Assembly: GCA_907163375.1 (NCBI GenBank)
Contig: CAJQUW010003073.1
Location: forward strand, 260,501 to 324,500
Length of the DNA: 64,000 nt
From: Prostheceraeus crozeri
Lineage: Eukaryota; Platyhelminthes; Polycladida; Euryleptidae
Direction: 5' to 3'
Shown: one piece after another, positions 20,016 through 33,001 of the stretch
Position numbering within the stretch: position 1 is the first letter of the stretch
Layout: the number at the start of each line of letters is the position of its first letter
The notes under the pieces: model-generated
Databases searched by the model: none
Seen by the model: only the letters and a program-made list of their open reading frames with translations
Told to the model about the DNA's origin: nothing
Translations under genes and position numbers: made by a program

Positions 20016-23000
20016 ACAACATTCTTATATGTTGAAGCTGCATCTTTCCATTTGTAGCTGAAAAAATGCAGCACGTTCAAGGATGATATTTGTCGCAAAT
20101 CAACGCAGCCAAATCTAGCAATGGTGAGCAAAACACTGAACGTACAAGCATATCTGTATACAATAACTCCGTTTGCCACCGTAGAATTAAGAGTCGTGAT
20201 TACGAACATTGATTGATTGTTGCTGATCGCAATAATTGCATAGCTATCGATCAATTAATTGTGATTGCGAATCTTTACAATTTTTGATTGGCTGTGCGCA
20301 AGCTACAATAGGAAATTCTTCTGTTGTGTTGACTACAGTTCGTGACCAAGTTCTTTCGGCGAAGCGTACAATTCGATGACTCAATAAAAACGAAGAATAT
20401 TTTCTATTTACTCCCATTACCTCATCCAAGAAAGATTTCCACTGATAAATTACTAGCAAATGCCTAAATAAGCTACTTTGAAAACTTTAATCGATCTAAA
20501 AGTACATGCAGTTACCGCTGCGAGTCACAAAAAGTGTCACTTGATACAACATCATTTTCATTGTATTATATTCTTATTTTTACACGGGAAAATACTTACA
20601 AAGAGGCGTCATACAAAGAAACTTAAAGTGCAAAATATCATCCTCGAATAGAATATTCGTACACAAGGAATTAATTTTCACATCAAAGGATGAGATGATA
20701 CTCTGCACTTCAAAAGTTATGCCACAAAAATACGAAGACAATTTTTACAATGACGCTATTTACAAAATGGGGAGTGAAAGTAATATAATCGTGTATAAAA
20801 CCGCTTGATACAAATGGAAAATGAATGAAAATTGATATCGACATATCCAAATAATATACCACAATACAGAGAAGACTCGTAAGGAAGAAAAATCCGACAT
20901 GTCGAAAATACAGCTCGATCATTAGACATGTCGATATATATTGATGACATTGTCATTTGTATTAAGTCGACTGATATACTCAAATATAAGATTAAATCAT
21001 ATAAACGTCAACAAGATAGGAGCAATAAACCCAATGCTATTTCTGAGTTGTTATCGATTGCCGAATAACTAAAGAAGAGAAACAATAACAGCAAAATGGC
21101 TAGATGTTTCAAAATGTCAGTCTGTGGAAGTAAACGCCCTTTCTATCTTTTGATTAAATAATCATTTGGATAAAAGATGTATCAAAGAGATAAATCGGTC
21201 TGTATAACCTTTAACCATATATGACATAGAATAAAAATGATTCAAACTCAGTCCACCATGTAAATACTACAACCTGACATTAATACAGATAATTCCATTA
21301 CAGGCACAGTTATGGCATCACACGCAAATTCCGTTAACATGAAAACACATAATAATCGCGTGCGACCAGGAGGTAGCATGAATTGATCTACACAATATGA
21401 ATCTACACAACTTTCAATAATAACGCATATGACCAAGACCTTTAGCTCCCACATTGAAGGAATCAAAGAGCGCTTCAATTGATGCATTACATACGATGAT
21501 TACATTTCACGACCAAACAGACTTCGTCCGAAGAACTATTTTTGTATGATAACGACCAGTGCAAGTTAATTTGCGTAGAGTTTTCGAAATGTTCAAAATG
21601 TATTTCGTCCACAAATTCTTAAGACACCTAACATGACATGGAAAAGGTCTAATGTCAACAAGAATTTTAACGTTGATGAAGGCACACAACAATCAAACTT
21701 AAAAAATCCCCACTAACTTTTTCGCCCGAGGGATGTTTCAGTTCATAACACTATTTATCAACTGTCTATTTTAATTACTTTGATTGGACATTTGGCGCTA
21801 CATTTTGTGAAAAAGAAGATACTTGATGAAGAACACTTCATCATACATAGAAAACATCAACATTCTGAGCGGACATCTAGTTTTGGCTGAAAACAGCGAT
21901 GGATAATGTGTTTAAACTAGCGTAAATGCATCAGTGCTAGTCTTTATTACTTTTCTTCCCATGTAAATTGTACAAGTCATATTTAGGTTCAAAACTCGTT
22001 GATCATTATTGAAAGAAACAAAGGAGATTGTCTAAGGAGGATGAAATTTGTTGTAAGTAATGTGCTGATGTTTTCAGATGCTGATCAGTTGACAATCACT
22101 CTTGTCAAAGCTGATTTTCTATCATCCGTTTTTTGTTGTTACATGGTCAATCTTGATTATGATGTTTCAATTTATATGTGATGAACAACCGACAGGCAAA
22201 TGAAATTGACAATTTCAATTAATTCATTCAAAATTTTAACAAAATATCAGAAGATAGATGTGATGCGTGCATTTCCCAACGTATAAATTCTATCATATCG
22301 CACGCTAAAATTTAAGGAAATCAATGTGCGAGCTTGTTGCTATACTGAATCAATGCTGCTTATCGATAAATTTCGATAAAGAACGAGATAGTAGATCAGA
22401 GTGAGCGTCTCCGCTGCTTTTGACCTATGAGAAGCGTCTCAAGAATGAGCAGTGTCTTGAATGCTATTCAGTTGACACGAGAGCGAAATATCTTTAACAA
22501 AGAGTGAATAGAAATAAAAATTCTTGTTAAAGAAATCAAAGGATGCTGAATGTTAGCAATCGAGATATAATGCCAGAATAATGTTATACCTATAATGGAC
22601 AGCGTCAGAGATGGTACCATTTTTTCAAAATTCTTTTGATGAATCATGAAAGCATTTGATGAATTCTACTTGATTGCTTCCATGTCTCAATTAAGTCTGT
22701 TTACTTGTACTTAGATGCTGTGTGAGAAAATTTCTACTGAAGATTGCAAAATTTGGATTGACTGTGTCTAAAAATGACAATTGCGATAGTTAATGCAATG
22801 ATTACCTCATTTCAAATATATGCAAAACGATTTTAATTGAGAGCACTTATATAATTATTATAGAAAGGTCAACTAGATATTTTTGATTCCCTAATTACCT
22901 ACATTAGCCATTATCTCGTGACAGGATGCAAAATTATTGATGAGTTAGGTAGTTGACATGCCTCCGGAAAGCATTCAACCAATAAAGAACAATTAAAGAA

Positions 23001-23310
23001 AATGATTATCATTTGAAGAAAACCTGATGTTCATCGAACAGTGAAGATAAAGTTACAATACTCATTTTTAAGTGAATTGATGATTAAAACACAAGTGGAC
23101 ATTTTGTTTTTAATATCATAGTCGCTTTCGTTATTTTCACAAACCCTTGAAGGTTGTAATCACTGAAAACGTCGTCAAACACGCCTGCACGTTAAAAACA
23201 CTTTCACTTCCATTGACTTGTGAATGACATGTGTCTTGTCAATTATTATTATGATGACCCATTGACCTATTTCTAATTCTTCTGTCCACAGCTAGAGGAA
23301 AACAGTCGGT
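20016..23310. other. Long AT-rich spacer without supported genes
   Basis: Several short open frames occur but none has a domain, good splice signals or unusual composition. No terminal repeats were found by eye. It includes the downstream flank of the KCTD gene, with an ATTAAA (minus strand) near 23110 as a possible alternative polyadenylation signal. Confidence 0.4.
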
Positions 23311-24123
23311 TTATTGCACATTATCCGAGAAGGTCCGAACTTCACCGTCAATTCTCAAGTCATCCACTTCTGTGTGACCATTTTTACATGAGCGCTGTAG
23401 AGGACACTGCCAAATATATTTATGCACGATATATGAACCGTCACTATCTGTGGAATAAGAGAAAGATGAATTCACCAACCGCCATCCTTTCTGTGATAAA
23501 TGATGGAAGAGCATCATCTTGTCCGTATTACAAGCAGGAATGGTAAGAAATGCCTTATCTGACAGTTGAGTGGCTTCTGCGGCTTGAAGGGCGCGTTGTT
23601 GTAATGGAAGAGTGCGAAGAGCGTCTCGATGACCAGAAATCACCAATCCACCACTTTTGAAGGACGAGCCATTGGAAGCATGCCGGCTGGGCGGGGGAAG
23701 CGTGTAAAGGCGTGAGAAATAGGCCGATTCCTCAAACTCCACGATCTCCAAGTAATAGCCAGAGAATTTGGTGGGATCCTTCTCATCGTTCACATTACCA
23801 TCATTATCATGTCTCCGTTCACGAATGGCGCACAGGAGTTCAGGAATTTGATAAAAGTCTGCCTCGGCTTCCAACAAATCAAACTCGCCGAAATTGGCAG
23901 GTAGACAAAGTATTGAGTTCCTTAAAAAGTTTAAAACTATGCGGAACATATCACCGTCTCGATCGATAAACATGTGACCTTGAGCATCGCGTAATACCGA
24001 TGGCGTGAATCGTCCGGAAAACATGCATCCTAGCATGGAGTTCGGATAACGTCCTAGAGTCGATGTAGTTGTTGTATGGAGTACACCACCGACATTCAAA
24101 ACCACGAGTTCGTCCTTTGACAT
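23311..24123 (-). CDS. KCTD-family BTB/POZ protein
   Basis: Predicted 270-residue protein with an N-terminal T1-type BTB domain (residues about 5-100): LNVGG at 9-13, SMLGCMFSGRF at 29-39, FIDRDG at 52-57, VLNFLR at 63-68 and EADFYQI at 87-93. Such domains form oligomers and, in relatives of KCTD6/11/21, recruit Cullin-3 for substrate ubiquitination. The C-terminal half (LFHHLSQKGWRLVNSS, YIVHKYIWQCP) resembles the KCTD6/21 group only loosely, so I give no symbol. An acidic loop (about 102-115) and a Ser-rich stretch follow the BTB. I chose ATG 24123 because a pyrimidine-rich acceptor (TTGTTTCCGTTGTAG) ends at 24150. The frame is open from the acceptor to this ATG, so an upstream coding exon is possible. 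AATAAA overlaps the stop codon (23315-23310). Confidence 0.85.
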   Translation of the reverse strand: MSKDELVVLNVGGVLHTTTTSTLGRYPNSMLGCMFSGRFTPSVLRDAQGHMFIDRDGDMFRIVLNFLRNSILCLPANFGEFDLLEAEADFYQIPELLCAIRERRHDNDGNVNDEKDPTKFSGYYLEIVEFEESAYFSRLYTLPPPSRHASNGSSFKSGGLVISGHRDALRTLPLQQRALQAAEATQLSDKAFLTIPACNTDKMMLFHHLSQKGWRLVNSSFSYSTDSDGSYIVHKYIWQCPLQRSCKNGHTEVDDLRIDGEVRTFSDNVQ

Positions 24124-24149
24124 TGAACGATTTTGGCGCGCTGATCTCA

Positions 24150-24917
24150 CTACAACGGAAACAAGAAAGTTCAAAGTTGAGTTAATAAAATTCAGACATT
24201 ACATATAAATAAGTGAGTGACTCCTCGTATACGGAATAAACTTTGAGAAGGTTCTTCGTCGGATGCGACGTACTCTATAAACGCGCGACGCTTCGCCAAT
24301 ATGGCACGGTCACGCACGCACTGCAATAATTTTTCATTGAATTGATATTTTTCTATGAATTTTTCCTTGCATAAAAACATGCAATTCATGCATGCTTATG
24401 CAGTGCAAGACCAAGCCATGTCGGCGAAACGTCACACATTTCTAGAATACACCGTTTCCGACGAAGATTTTTTCTCTTATTATATATTCATATATTTATC
24501 ATACCACATCCAGCGGAGCTAAATAATTTGTTACGTGAATTGAAATGGCACATTGTTGAAAAGTCATCGACAAACCCGCAAATCAGGACAATTTGACAAC
24601 AGTATTTTTTGACGTATTACACGCATCACTGAGGTATCGAATAGAACAAGCCTTCAAATACTATACGCCCTCAAGCAGAACACGCACCTAAATTTATCAA
24701 TTGGGAGGTTTTTACGAGTTTATCATACAACCAATGACAACATATCAATCTGACGTTATTATGTTGTATAACAAAGACTGCCAATCATAACATTGCTCAA
24801 CGGTCGGTTAACAAGTTCTTGATTTCACAACATCGATCACGATTATTTCATTGACCCGGTGTTTCAGTCATGGAAAACTATTTGCCTAAAAGCCATTTTC
24901 ATTGATTTCCTGAATCA
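24150..24917. other. Upstream region of the KCTD gene
   Basis: Begins with the intron ending at 24150 (minus strand). The first exon and promoter were not located. A CpG-containing stretch at 24230-24320 is the least AT-rich part and the likeliest place for a 5' exon. Confidence 0.3.
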
Positions 24918-24985
24918 GTGGTCTCCGTGGTACAGTAGTTAAGTACTTGGTTTAGCGATCTTTTAGTCCAGAGGTAATTAATACC
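24918..24985 (+). mobile_element. SINE head fragment, copy 2
   Basis: GTGGTCTCCGTGGTACAGTA followed by TTAAGTACTTGGTTTAGCGATC and TTAGTCCAGAGG matches the tRNA-like head of the copy at 14332. The SINE body is missing. Confidence 0.6.
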
Positions 24986-26869
24986 CACATCGCACATTGA
25001 TCACGTATTCTTACATAAATTGTTCCGCGTGCCACATTTGGTCCACAGACTGAACGTCAAGAAACAGTGACTTATAGAATGAAATTGCATTTTACAAGCG
25101 CATCAGAGTGTATCTCTACTGTATAATTCACATGAAAAAAGAGTTAGCAGTCCATTTTTAGATATAGAAGGTGATATTAGGAAAAGTGAATCTTGACAAA
25201 TGTTTCGATCTGCGAATTGAGTAAGAAACTAAGCTGACATTTCATTCATTTTGGACTGGTGTAAGGTTCAGCAGGAACTGAATCGGTGCAAGTAAACCTG
25301 AGTTGTTCTTGGCAAAGGAACAGAGCAGCAACGATATATGTGCGAAGCAGCTATTGAAACAAGCAGCAATCACAAATTTGTTCACACCAAGAAAGAGCTA
25401 CAAGTTGAGTAGTTGTGGAATGAAGTCCCACCCAGCGGAAGGCAGATAATTAAAATGTTCATTCATTTCATTCCAATAAACATTTCATTTCAATAAGCAA
25501 GCATATAAAATAGCATTCATTTATAACACAAACTAAGTTAGTCCCGAGAAGGGCATTGAGGCAGCTGAGGGCAGTTTCAGTTGGACGGAATTCACTCGCT
25601 GAGTAAGATTAATAATTTTTTGTACATCTTGATTTGCGACTAACTAATTTGTATTTCTTAGCGTATTTTCAGTAGTTCTCCCTGTTAATGCAATAATATG
25701 CATTGATTGCATTGTATTGCTTAGAGGATATACTTCATATAGAGTAAAATCTTCTTAACCTAATGTTCATACGTATTTTGACCTATTGGATAGAGTATAA
25801 CGTTTTAATTGATTGCAGTTTCTACTATTTGATCAAATGACTCAAATATGACAGAATGGACTTCCATAGGTGATAATGAAACGGTTAAAACATCCTTCCA
25901 ATGTTTTGTAAACATGCAGCATCTGATGCCACAGTCCACCAAGATAAGAATTAATCCATGAATAAGAAGTCATTTGAATATTGAATTTAAGTTAAAACAG
26001 TACAGCATCAGCTCCAGTCCATTTATAAACAATACGATGTTATAGACATTTAAGTTATTGCGAAGCTGTCGATCATTCGAAATTATTGGCATCAACACGC
26101 TTTTAAGACTATTCCTCTTACACATCCGAATCATCAATCATTGAAAAAGCTGAGTACATGAAACTCATCTCTTCTCTTCTCATACAACACAATCTTCCAC
26201 AGTGTTCATGAAAACAATTTTAAGGTGAAAGCAGCTCACGATCTAGTCTCATTTATCAAACGATTGGAATGAACAGGAATAACACGGAATTATCACGCTC
26301 GTATTCGCAGGTTACTACCGCTGAATTTATCAACACACAGAATCACAGATATCTTCCACCTATGGATTACTCATCTAATGTTCTTTCGAATACAGATTAA
26401 TCACTGTGTGTCTTCCATATGTCTCCCCAAGGATTTGCAATTCACGAATGCCGAATGTTCATCATCATTGTCGCTATTTTCATACTGACATTTATCTAGA
26501 GGAATTTAATTTCGTACTTGTTACCTCCTACACGAAGCTACTCATGTAACAAAGGCATTGATGTTTCATTAAATTTACTGGAGGTGAAAATTTGTCAGAA
26601 GCCTATCGAGAGTAAATCAAGTGGAGCCGGTCGCCCCTCGCAAAATTTCTTTTTGCATCAGAAGAATCCTGATTTTCGAGCATATTTGACAATCACGTCT
26701 AGCAAGCAGTTTGAGAAGGAACTCATATGAACTCAAGTAATTTCTAAACTCCAGAATTAAGCGCCATAGAGCCACAGCATTCAATCTTCAGCGTAATGCA
26801 TGAAGAATGTTTAATCTCATCTATTGTCGTTGATGTCTTTACATTGGTGTCGTCTCATTTCGATTAGAC
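24986..26869. other. No supported gene
   Basis: Two open stretches (25283-25435 and 26518-26730, plus strand) have a semi-plausible composition but lack splice signals and recognisable motifs. Nothing else is visible. Confidence 0.35.
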
Positions 26870-27321
26870 GGGGTGGGGCCCAACCCCGTTCTCGCACCTT
26901 AGCGGGTATGTCCGCAAGCTTGCCCGTGGCCGTACAATTGCCCGCAGTTCAGTTATTGTTCCTGAGCTTAGAATGTCAAGTTTCTAGGTAACATCGGGTT
27001 TTCCAATAAACGTGGAAGTTGGCAAATGGCAATGAAGAATGTTCTCACATCTGACATCGCGAGATAATGCAATCTGCACTATCTAAAAATGCCATCGTTC
27101 TCAACAGGATAATAAGGCCTAGGTCTAGCCTTCAGAAACAGTAATCAAAGAAAACGATGTGACTAAATTCGATTATCATTATAAGTTTAGAATAGGCTCT
27201 TATCATGAATCCCTACCTGCATATCCACAGAGCGGATGAATTCGCGGATTATGTCATTATTGTACATGCGCTTGCCCAAGCCCGCAGGCGAATGCCCGCT
27301 GCCCGCAGTAGGCCCCGCCCC
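26870..27321. mobile_element. GC-ended inverted-repeat element
   Basis: GGGGTGGGGCC at the left end pairs with GGCCCCGCCCC at the right. Both subterminal regions hold repeated GCCCGC/GCGGGC words in opposite orientation, while the interior is AT-rich. This is the arrangement of some hAT MITEs. No target duplication could be identified, so the exact ends are uncertain. Confidence 0.45.
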
Positions 27322-27412
27322 AGTGACGATTTGTGTCATACCACATTTTTCTCTTTAGTGCCATTACGCCCAGGTAATCCAAGGCATGAATAAAACATAT
27401 TAAGTAAAGGGT

Positions 27413-29078
27413 AAACTCGGCTAAAGTGGACACTTCGAGGTGCTCTCATCTTTTACATATGTTTCAACTCGTCTTTTAGAGACTAATCAGGGTCAAGTGA
27501 ACACAGTTAGTTTCACTGCCATTCGCATACTTCGACGAAAAAAGGATTTCCCTGCTTATTCATCAACCAAAATGCTAGCATACATCCACATTTGAAATGT
27601 GTAAAAAAAACCTGTGCCTGCAACTGAACAAAACATAGCAATTTTCATCAATCAGATTAGATGAAGTTTCAATAAACCAGTAGCTATGATATGCTTGTCA
27701 TACATGCTTGCTAATTATTCCCTTACATGTCAGTTTGAGTTTTAACATGCATAAGTGCGGTATTCAGTACTGAACACTTGGGCTGACAAGTACATGTACA
27801 TGATTTGTCATCAAAGTAAATATTCATACGAACAACAATTTCGTAAATTATGCGATTCAAGTAATCGATCAGCATTCTAGTTAGCATTTCCAAACTTGTT
27901 TTGTGAATTTTATCTTTATATTTTTTGAGAATCCTCTAAGATAGTTAATTGTCTTATCGATTTCTTAGGTTTATCACAAATGACATTAAGAAGGATAAGT
28001 AAATTGCAGAAAGTAGTAGGTGTTTCTGTTGAAGCTGGGGATCGACGATCCACGACCCAATCATTATCCTGCTTATTAGCTTTAAAACCAACTATACACG
28101 CATTGATTGCCATTAAATTCAAATCACTGTCACTATCCTTAATTCTATTCGTAGATGATGAAGATCCCTGATATAGCATTTTGTGGAGCACAAGCCGATG
28201 AAGGTGACATGACAGTTACAGCTAAAAGCTGATCATACAAATTGTAGGCCTATTACTCGGGTACTTTTTAAGTAAGTCTACTAGTATCGCCAACGCAGAA
28301 TTATATTTTTTATGGAGCGTCTGATGCGTCACACGCATTCGTTAAAAATTATGAGCTGCTGCTCTTGCAATGAAATTACTGACTTTTATTATTTCCATGC
28401 TATGATAACAAATTCATTGCAACTTCCAAGATAGCCGTCTTGTAAAATTCAACAATAGGGATTTATTACAGGAACCTTCAGTGTGGATACTCGCATGTAG
28501 GCATATTCGAACAACATGATTCAAAAGAGAGCTGGAAAAATCGAAAACCTGATATTGACAACACTGTTGTCCTTACATTTTAAGTGCCCACTTTACCAGG
28601 TACACTGTTCACTTTACCTTGCGTGATATGTCCACTTTACCCGAGTAGTTTAAGACATTGCATCTGGAAACTATGATAATGACAGCTCTAAAACTAGTTT
28701 GGCATGATATTTGTTGCTACCCTTCACGTAGCATTCGTGGATTGAAATCTAAGCACTGCCTCCACTCCAGTAAGACAATATTTTTTCCAAGTCATCATTT
28801 CCATTACAAAGTCGTTACCGGCACCTCAGCCCTATTATATCTCACTATAAAATCGGAAAATCAGGAAAAACCGAGGCTTGAATGCACAAATTTTAACATT
28901 TGTATTTGACTAAGTTCGTTAAAAACCAGAAAATTGTGACGCCTCCGTGCACTTATCTTCACTTCATTCGCTGTTAGGTTTCTCGCTGTGCGAGTGATTG
29001 CCGACCAGATCAGATGCTACATGTATCTGCACATGTAATTGAAGCATCAGTTATGGAGTGTCCACTTAAGCCGAGTTT
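27413..29078. mobile_element. 1.67-kb terminal-inverted-repeat element with an extra internal end
   Basis: AAACTCGGCTAAAGTGGACA at 27413 and its reverse complement (one mismatch) ending at 29078 are the outer termini. A second right-type end, TGTCCACTTTACCCGAG, sits at 28629-28645, preceded by two more CACTTTACC words at about 25-base spacing (from 28582). So either two related elements are nested or one end was duplicated. The termini recall Tc1/mariner-type elements with TA targets, but the target site is unclear. No transposase is recognised. Confidence 0.6.
27916..28191 (-). pseudogene. Possible copia-type protease relic
   Basis: DNDWVVDRRSPAS followed by VICDKPKKSIRQL resembles the start of a Ty1/copia aspartic protease (W-V-x-D-S-G-A-S, then a KPKK strand), with the catalytic S-G replaced. 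The frame is short and its neighbours give no support, so this is tentative. Confidence 0.25.
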
Positions 29079-31183
29079 GCCTTGTGTACATGATTATGTG
29101 TGTGCCGTATGATAAATTACTGATATCAGCTAACGATGCACTATTGCACTCACGTATAGACACTAAATAAATAAAAATGTGCCTCAAAATCATTCTTTAT
29201 CATTTCATCGAAATAGGTTCACCAGCATGGCTTCATCATTCAACAGCATGAGGTTAATCCTAGCTAATTTTTCATGGCAGTATTTTAAATCGCAAACCAC
29301 AGTGCGAAAATCACATGTAAATTTCTGAAGCCTCTGTTAAGCAATCACAACATTGATTAGAATTACATGCGTATGAACAAAATCATTGAACTGAATGGCG
29401 TTGAGTTTAACTGATCAGACAGATACTAGATGGACACATTATGCCAATCTACTGCTATTCATAATGACATGCTGCAAAGTGCACCGAATGAACTAGCTTC
29501 ATTCACACAACCATGCGACAGATATTGAACAATGTGATAAATGACAAAATCCTATGAATGTTGTGGAAATTACATGTATTTTCCATGCACTATTCTGACT
29601 TTCAAATCTTAAGCGTTTTTCAATAGGAATAAGCAATATCAAAGTTTAATTTGTGTGTGAAGCGAAAAGTGACATTTTCTTTCACACAGTAATCCAATAT
29701 TTATCCTATATTCATGTCAATATTTATTAGTGGAAATATTTTCAGTTTATGAGACTCTAGCGATAATTTCATACTCATAAAAGCTTTAGTTGAGGAAAAG
29801 AAAGCGATATTTCCATAGAAAATCGAACATCTGGAATTGAAATAATGGATTTATCTATCAAAAATATAAGCATTCAGAATTTCACACTTGAGTGATTAGT
29901 GAAATAAAACATATATAACACATTTATGTACATTGATTTGGCAGACGATAATGATTTTTGCAACTTTCAGCTACCTTAACATTATCGTTTTCTGAAGCAG
30001 CTGTGAACTTGCTACTGATGCATCAATTATCTATATTTCAGAACAGCTTTTCAAATGTGATACATTTAGCAGAACAGAGTAAAGCGATTAAAAATTGTTT
30101 CACTGAAGTTACGACTGATGAAAATGACAACAGACAAATGAATCAATCCGAAAGAAGCATAAAAAGATAAAAAATAAATCATAGCTGCAATAATACATGC
30201 ATGCAGAGCTTTAATAATGACACTAAATATAAAAAACGAAGTGAAGATGGTATGGTTTAAAATTAGTGCGCCACATCATTTTTCATTAAGAGTGAATAAT
30301 TACACGAATGCAAACGCTGGAGATATTCTTCCTCTAACGTCTGATACAAGACATAATTCTCAAGTTCATTTAGTATGAAGATAATGACGTTCCTTGCTAA
30401 TTCAACAAAATATTACTGAACCCAAGCTTCACACATGACATTACCTATTTCATCCAACAGGGAAGCTACGACATAGTTTAACAAAATACCGCGAAGTCTG
30501 TCAATGCAATACAATAGATAAATGTGGACATTGACCCAGTTTATCTCATCTTCAATAAGTGAAGATAGAAAATTGGTGATAAGGATCACTTTCCAATGGA
30601 TTTGACATTTAGATAGTTCACACGTTATCCGAATTATCAATTTTTGGGAATCTAATTCAAAATAGTGTTACTGCGTCAGACAGATTTCATCCCTTCTCAC
30701 AACCTCATCTTATTTTTCATGTTACAATTAATAAGGATTACTTACACGGTTTGCATAAATGCATTTACTATCTCAAAAGAGAATTGATAACTCCTGAATT
30801 GCATCCTCGATTGAAAAAAAGGAAAAAACCTTGGCCACTTTCATGCTACGACGCACAAGTGCGCTAAGAATCATACAAAACATTGAAAATCGAGGGGGGA
30901 CAGCTTGAAAGTTAGGAATGCTGTGAGCATTTCTTTATTACTGCATAAATTGATGCAGCAAGGAAATTTTTCCTTAGTGTCAAGAGGTACTACAAATAAC
31001 GTTTCATGATCGTCATATTACACTCATATCATTGTTAATAGCAATTCTAATGTTTTCATTTAAAATAATATCCGCAAATCCTAAAATGGGAATATAGCAT
31101 TAGGTTGTAATGGATTAAAGCTTAGTTATGGATGATTAGGTCTACTTCCGATGATTAAAAACGCATTACTAGTTAGTGATAAC
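29079..31183. other. AT-rich spacer without supported genes
   Basis: An open frame at 30413-30640 (minus) and one at 29958-30170 (plus) were considered but lack domains and adequate splice sites. Nothing else is seen. Confidence 0.4.
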
Positions 31184-33001
31184 TACGGCAATTTTTTGAC
31201 CTAAAAATCGGAAAAATATGACCTAACAATGTTAGCTTAAAATATAACCAAATATGACCTCAAAATCGTAAATTGTAGTTTGGCATGATTTAAGAATCTT
31301 AAAATATAGCAAAAATTACATTTCCATTTTCAGGCAAAGAGTAAAAAAGTTCAATTTAAGACAAATAACACGATTTATTTCAAACATTTTCCTCACTATA
31401 CCCTTTTACAGCTTGTTGTGCGAAACAGTGATGTAATTTACTTCATTTGATGTTTAAAAAAGTCTGTCTTTGCATGGCACCTTCTTCAACATAGAGTAGA
31501 ACGCCGTACCGAAGCAGCGGTTGACTGCCAAGGAAAGGCAGATGACAGACGGCCAATCATGGCGCCGTCGGTAACATTCATATCTGTAGGCAATGCATGC
31601 ATTGCAACTGTCCTCAGCCTGCATCGCGGTGGTGAGAAGACCAATATTGCGTTATTCAGCAAGCATCGGTCATTTCTATATCTACTTCCTGGCAACTCTA
31701 AAAGTCTAGAACTACAGCAAAATGACCAAAATATGACTAAATATGATGAGACACAGAAAATATGAAAGTACAGGGCTGCCAACCCCTGTCGGCTAAAAAT
31801 CGGGACACAAAAATCATACCTTTTTCTTCCATTTTATACGCAACTATAGCATTTTGATGTGTGTTGTTACCATCTGTTTTGTTGGACCTAACCTGGTGTT
31901 CTCATCGGTCATTCCGTTGCATTGGTCGATCTAGTGGGGGGGGGGAAACCGCCCACCTTCAAGGTACGAAAAAGAAAACAGCAAATCAGTCTTCATTGAT
32001 GAGCGGGATTCTGTATGCAGGGTTCCCACGCCCCGGGGAAAGACCTGGGAAATTTGAAAATGAATTTTTTTGCTCGGGAATATTTCAGGAAAATTCGGTG
32101 ATTCAAACAATTAATTAGATGCCTATCTTATATCAGCGTTTCACTTTATCTTCATTTCGTATGTACGATGCTTTACTTCCTTTCAGACGATAATTTGAAG
32201 CGTCATATATAAAGTGAAATACGCATGTGTGTTTATCAAGCATTTCATGCGTGTGATTGATGAAAAGATTCAATGCTAACTTATCTGGGGATTTATTTCA
32301 CTTTTTGAGAATGGTATTTTTGATTCATAAAATCGAAACTATCAGAGAAACTCGACTTTGAAAAGTGCTGAAAATCGATCAAGAAAATGAGAAGAACCAC
32401 AAATCGTTTTCATAAATGCAGTTCGGATACGAAGAATTGAGGAACAGGTCGGAAGGGTGCAAAATGAAAACCTATGTTCTGCAACTGATGTGTTTTCAAT
32501 TCGAAGCACATTGTAAACGAATACTCATCAATCTGGTAAAAGGCTTGCAAGAAAAATCTCCGGCGTCATTCAGAGTTGTCGAAGAGTTTCAATCCGCAGC
32601 ACATTAAATAAAATTCTGCTGACAAAGCATGCCGTCGCTTAAAGAAAGTTTTGGCGTATCTAAATGGCATTGGACGTGTGAAAACTTCGGAGTGTGATTA
32701 TCTTCATGAGCAATTTCGGAAGATGGCAGAGGAATTTCGTTGTTGTACAACTTTCAAAAGTAATAAAGATGAACGGATTGGCAAACGTCATCATAACTTC
32801 ATGAGCGAGAAAGGTGAATTCAGAAGACTATGGTGTGTTCTAAAAAACATATATAGCGTATCATCCCACGGTTAAGCCCAGGTAGAACGTGGATTTTCAA
32901 TCAATGAAGAGGTTTCATCGACGAACATTTCTCAGAAGACTTTGGTGGCAAGAAGAATTATTTTACCCTGAAAATATGACATGTCATAAAAAATTGCCCT
33001 A
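31184..33001 (+). mobile_element. hAT transposon, 1.8 kb, with 8-bp target duplication
   Basis: The termini TACGGCAATTTTTT (31184) and, in reverse, TAGGGCAATTTTTT (ending 33001) are flanked by GTGATAAC on both sides (31176-31183 and 33002-33009). Subterminal regions are rich in ATATGAC words. The right third holds a hAT transposase C-terminus. The middle contains fragments that look like ends of other hAT families: CAGGGCTGCCAACC at 31771 and CAGGGTTCCCACG at 32018. Later nested insertions or recombination are therefore likely. Confidence 0.85.
32651..32982 (+). pseudogene. hAT transposase C-terminal relic
   Basis: One frame, broken by a TAA at 32873-32875, contains EFRRLWCVLKNIYSVSSHG and then AQVERGFSINEEV...SQKTLVARRI, the hAT dimerisation region around the ERGFS box. 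An upstream frame (32416-32607) with LVKGLQEKSPASFRVV fits an earlier part of the same protein. The catalytic core is not recognisable, so it is dead. Confidence 0.7.

Noticed and set aside
20421..20463. 43-base micro-exon candidate on the minus strand
   Set aside because: Too short. The splice sites are weak and it shows no link to the terminal exon at 18783.
25283..25435. Open plus-strand stretch with semi-plausible protein
   Set aside because: No acceptor or donor of quality, no motif.
30413..30640. Minus-strand frame with a GTAATG donor-like site
   Set aside because: The composition is what AT-rich DNA gives by chance and the acceptor is poor.
31771..31790. CAGGGCTGCCAACC end as a complete nested hAT
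   Set aside because: No matching right end and no repeat of the flanking TGAAAGTA was found.
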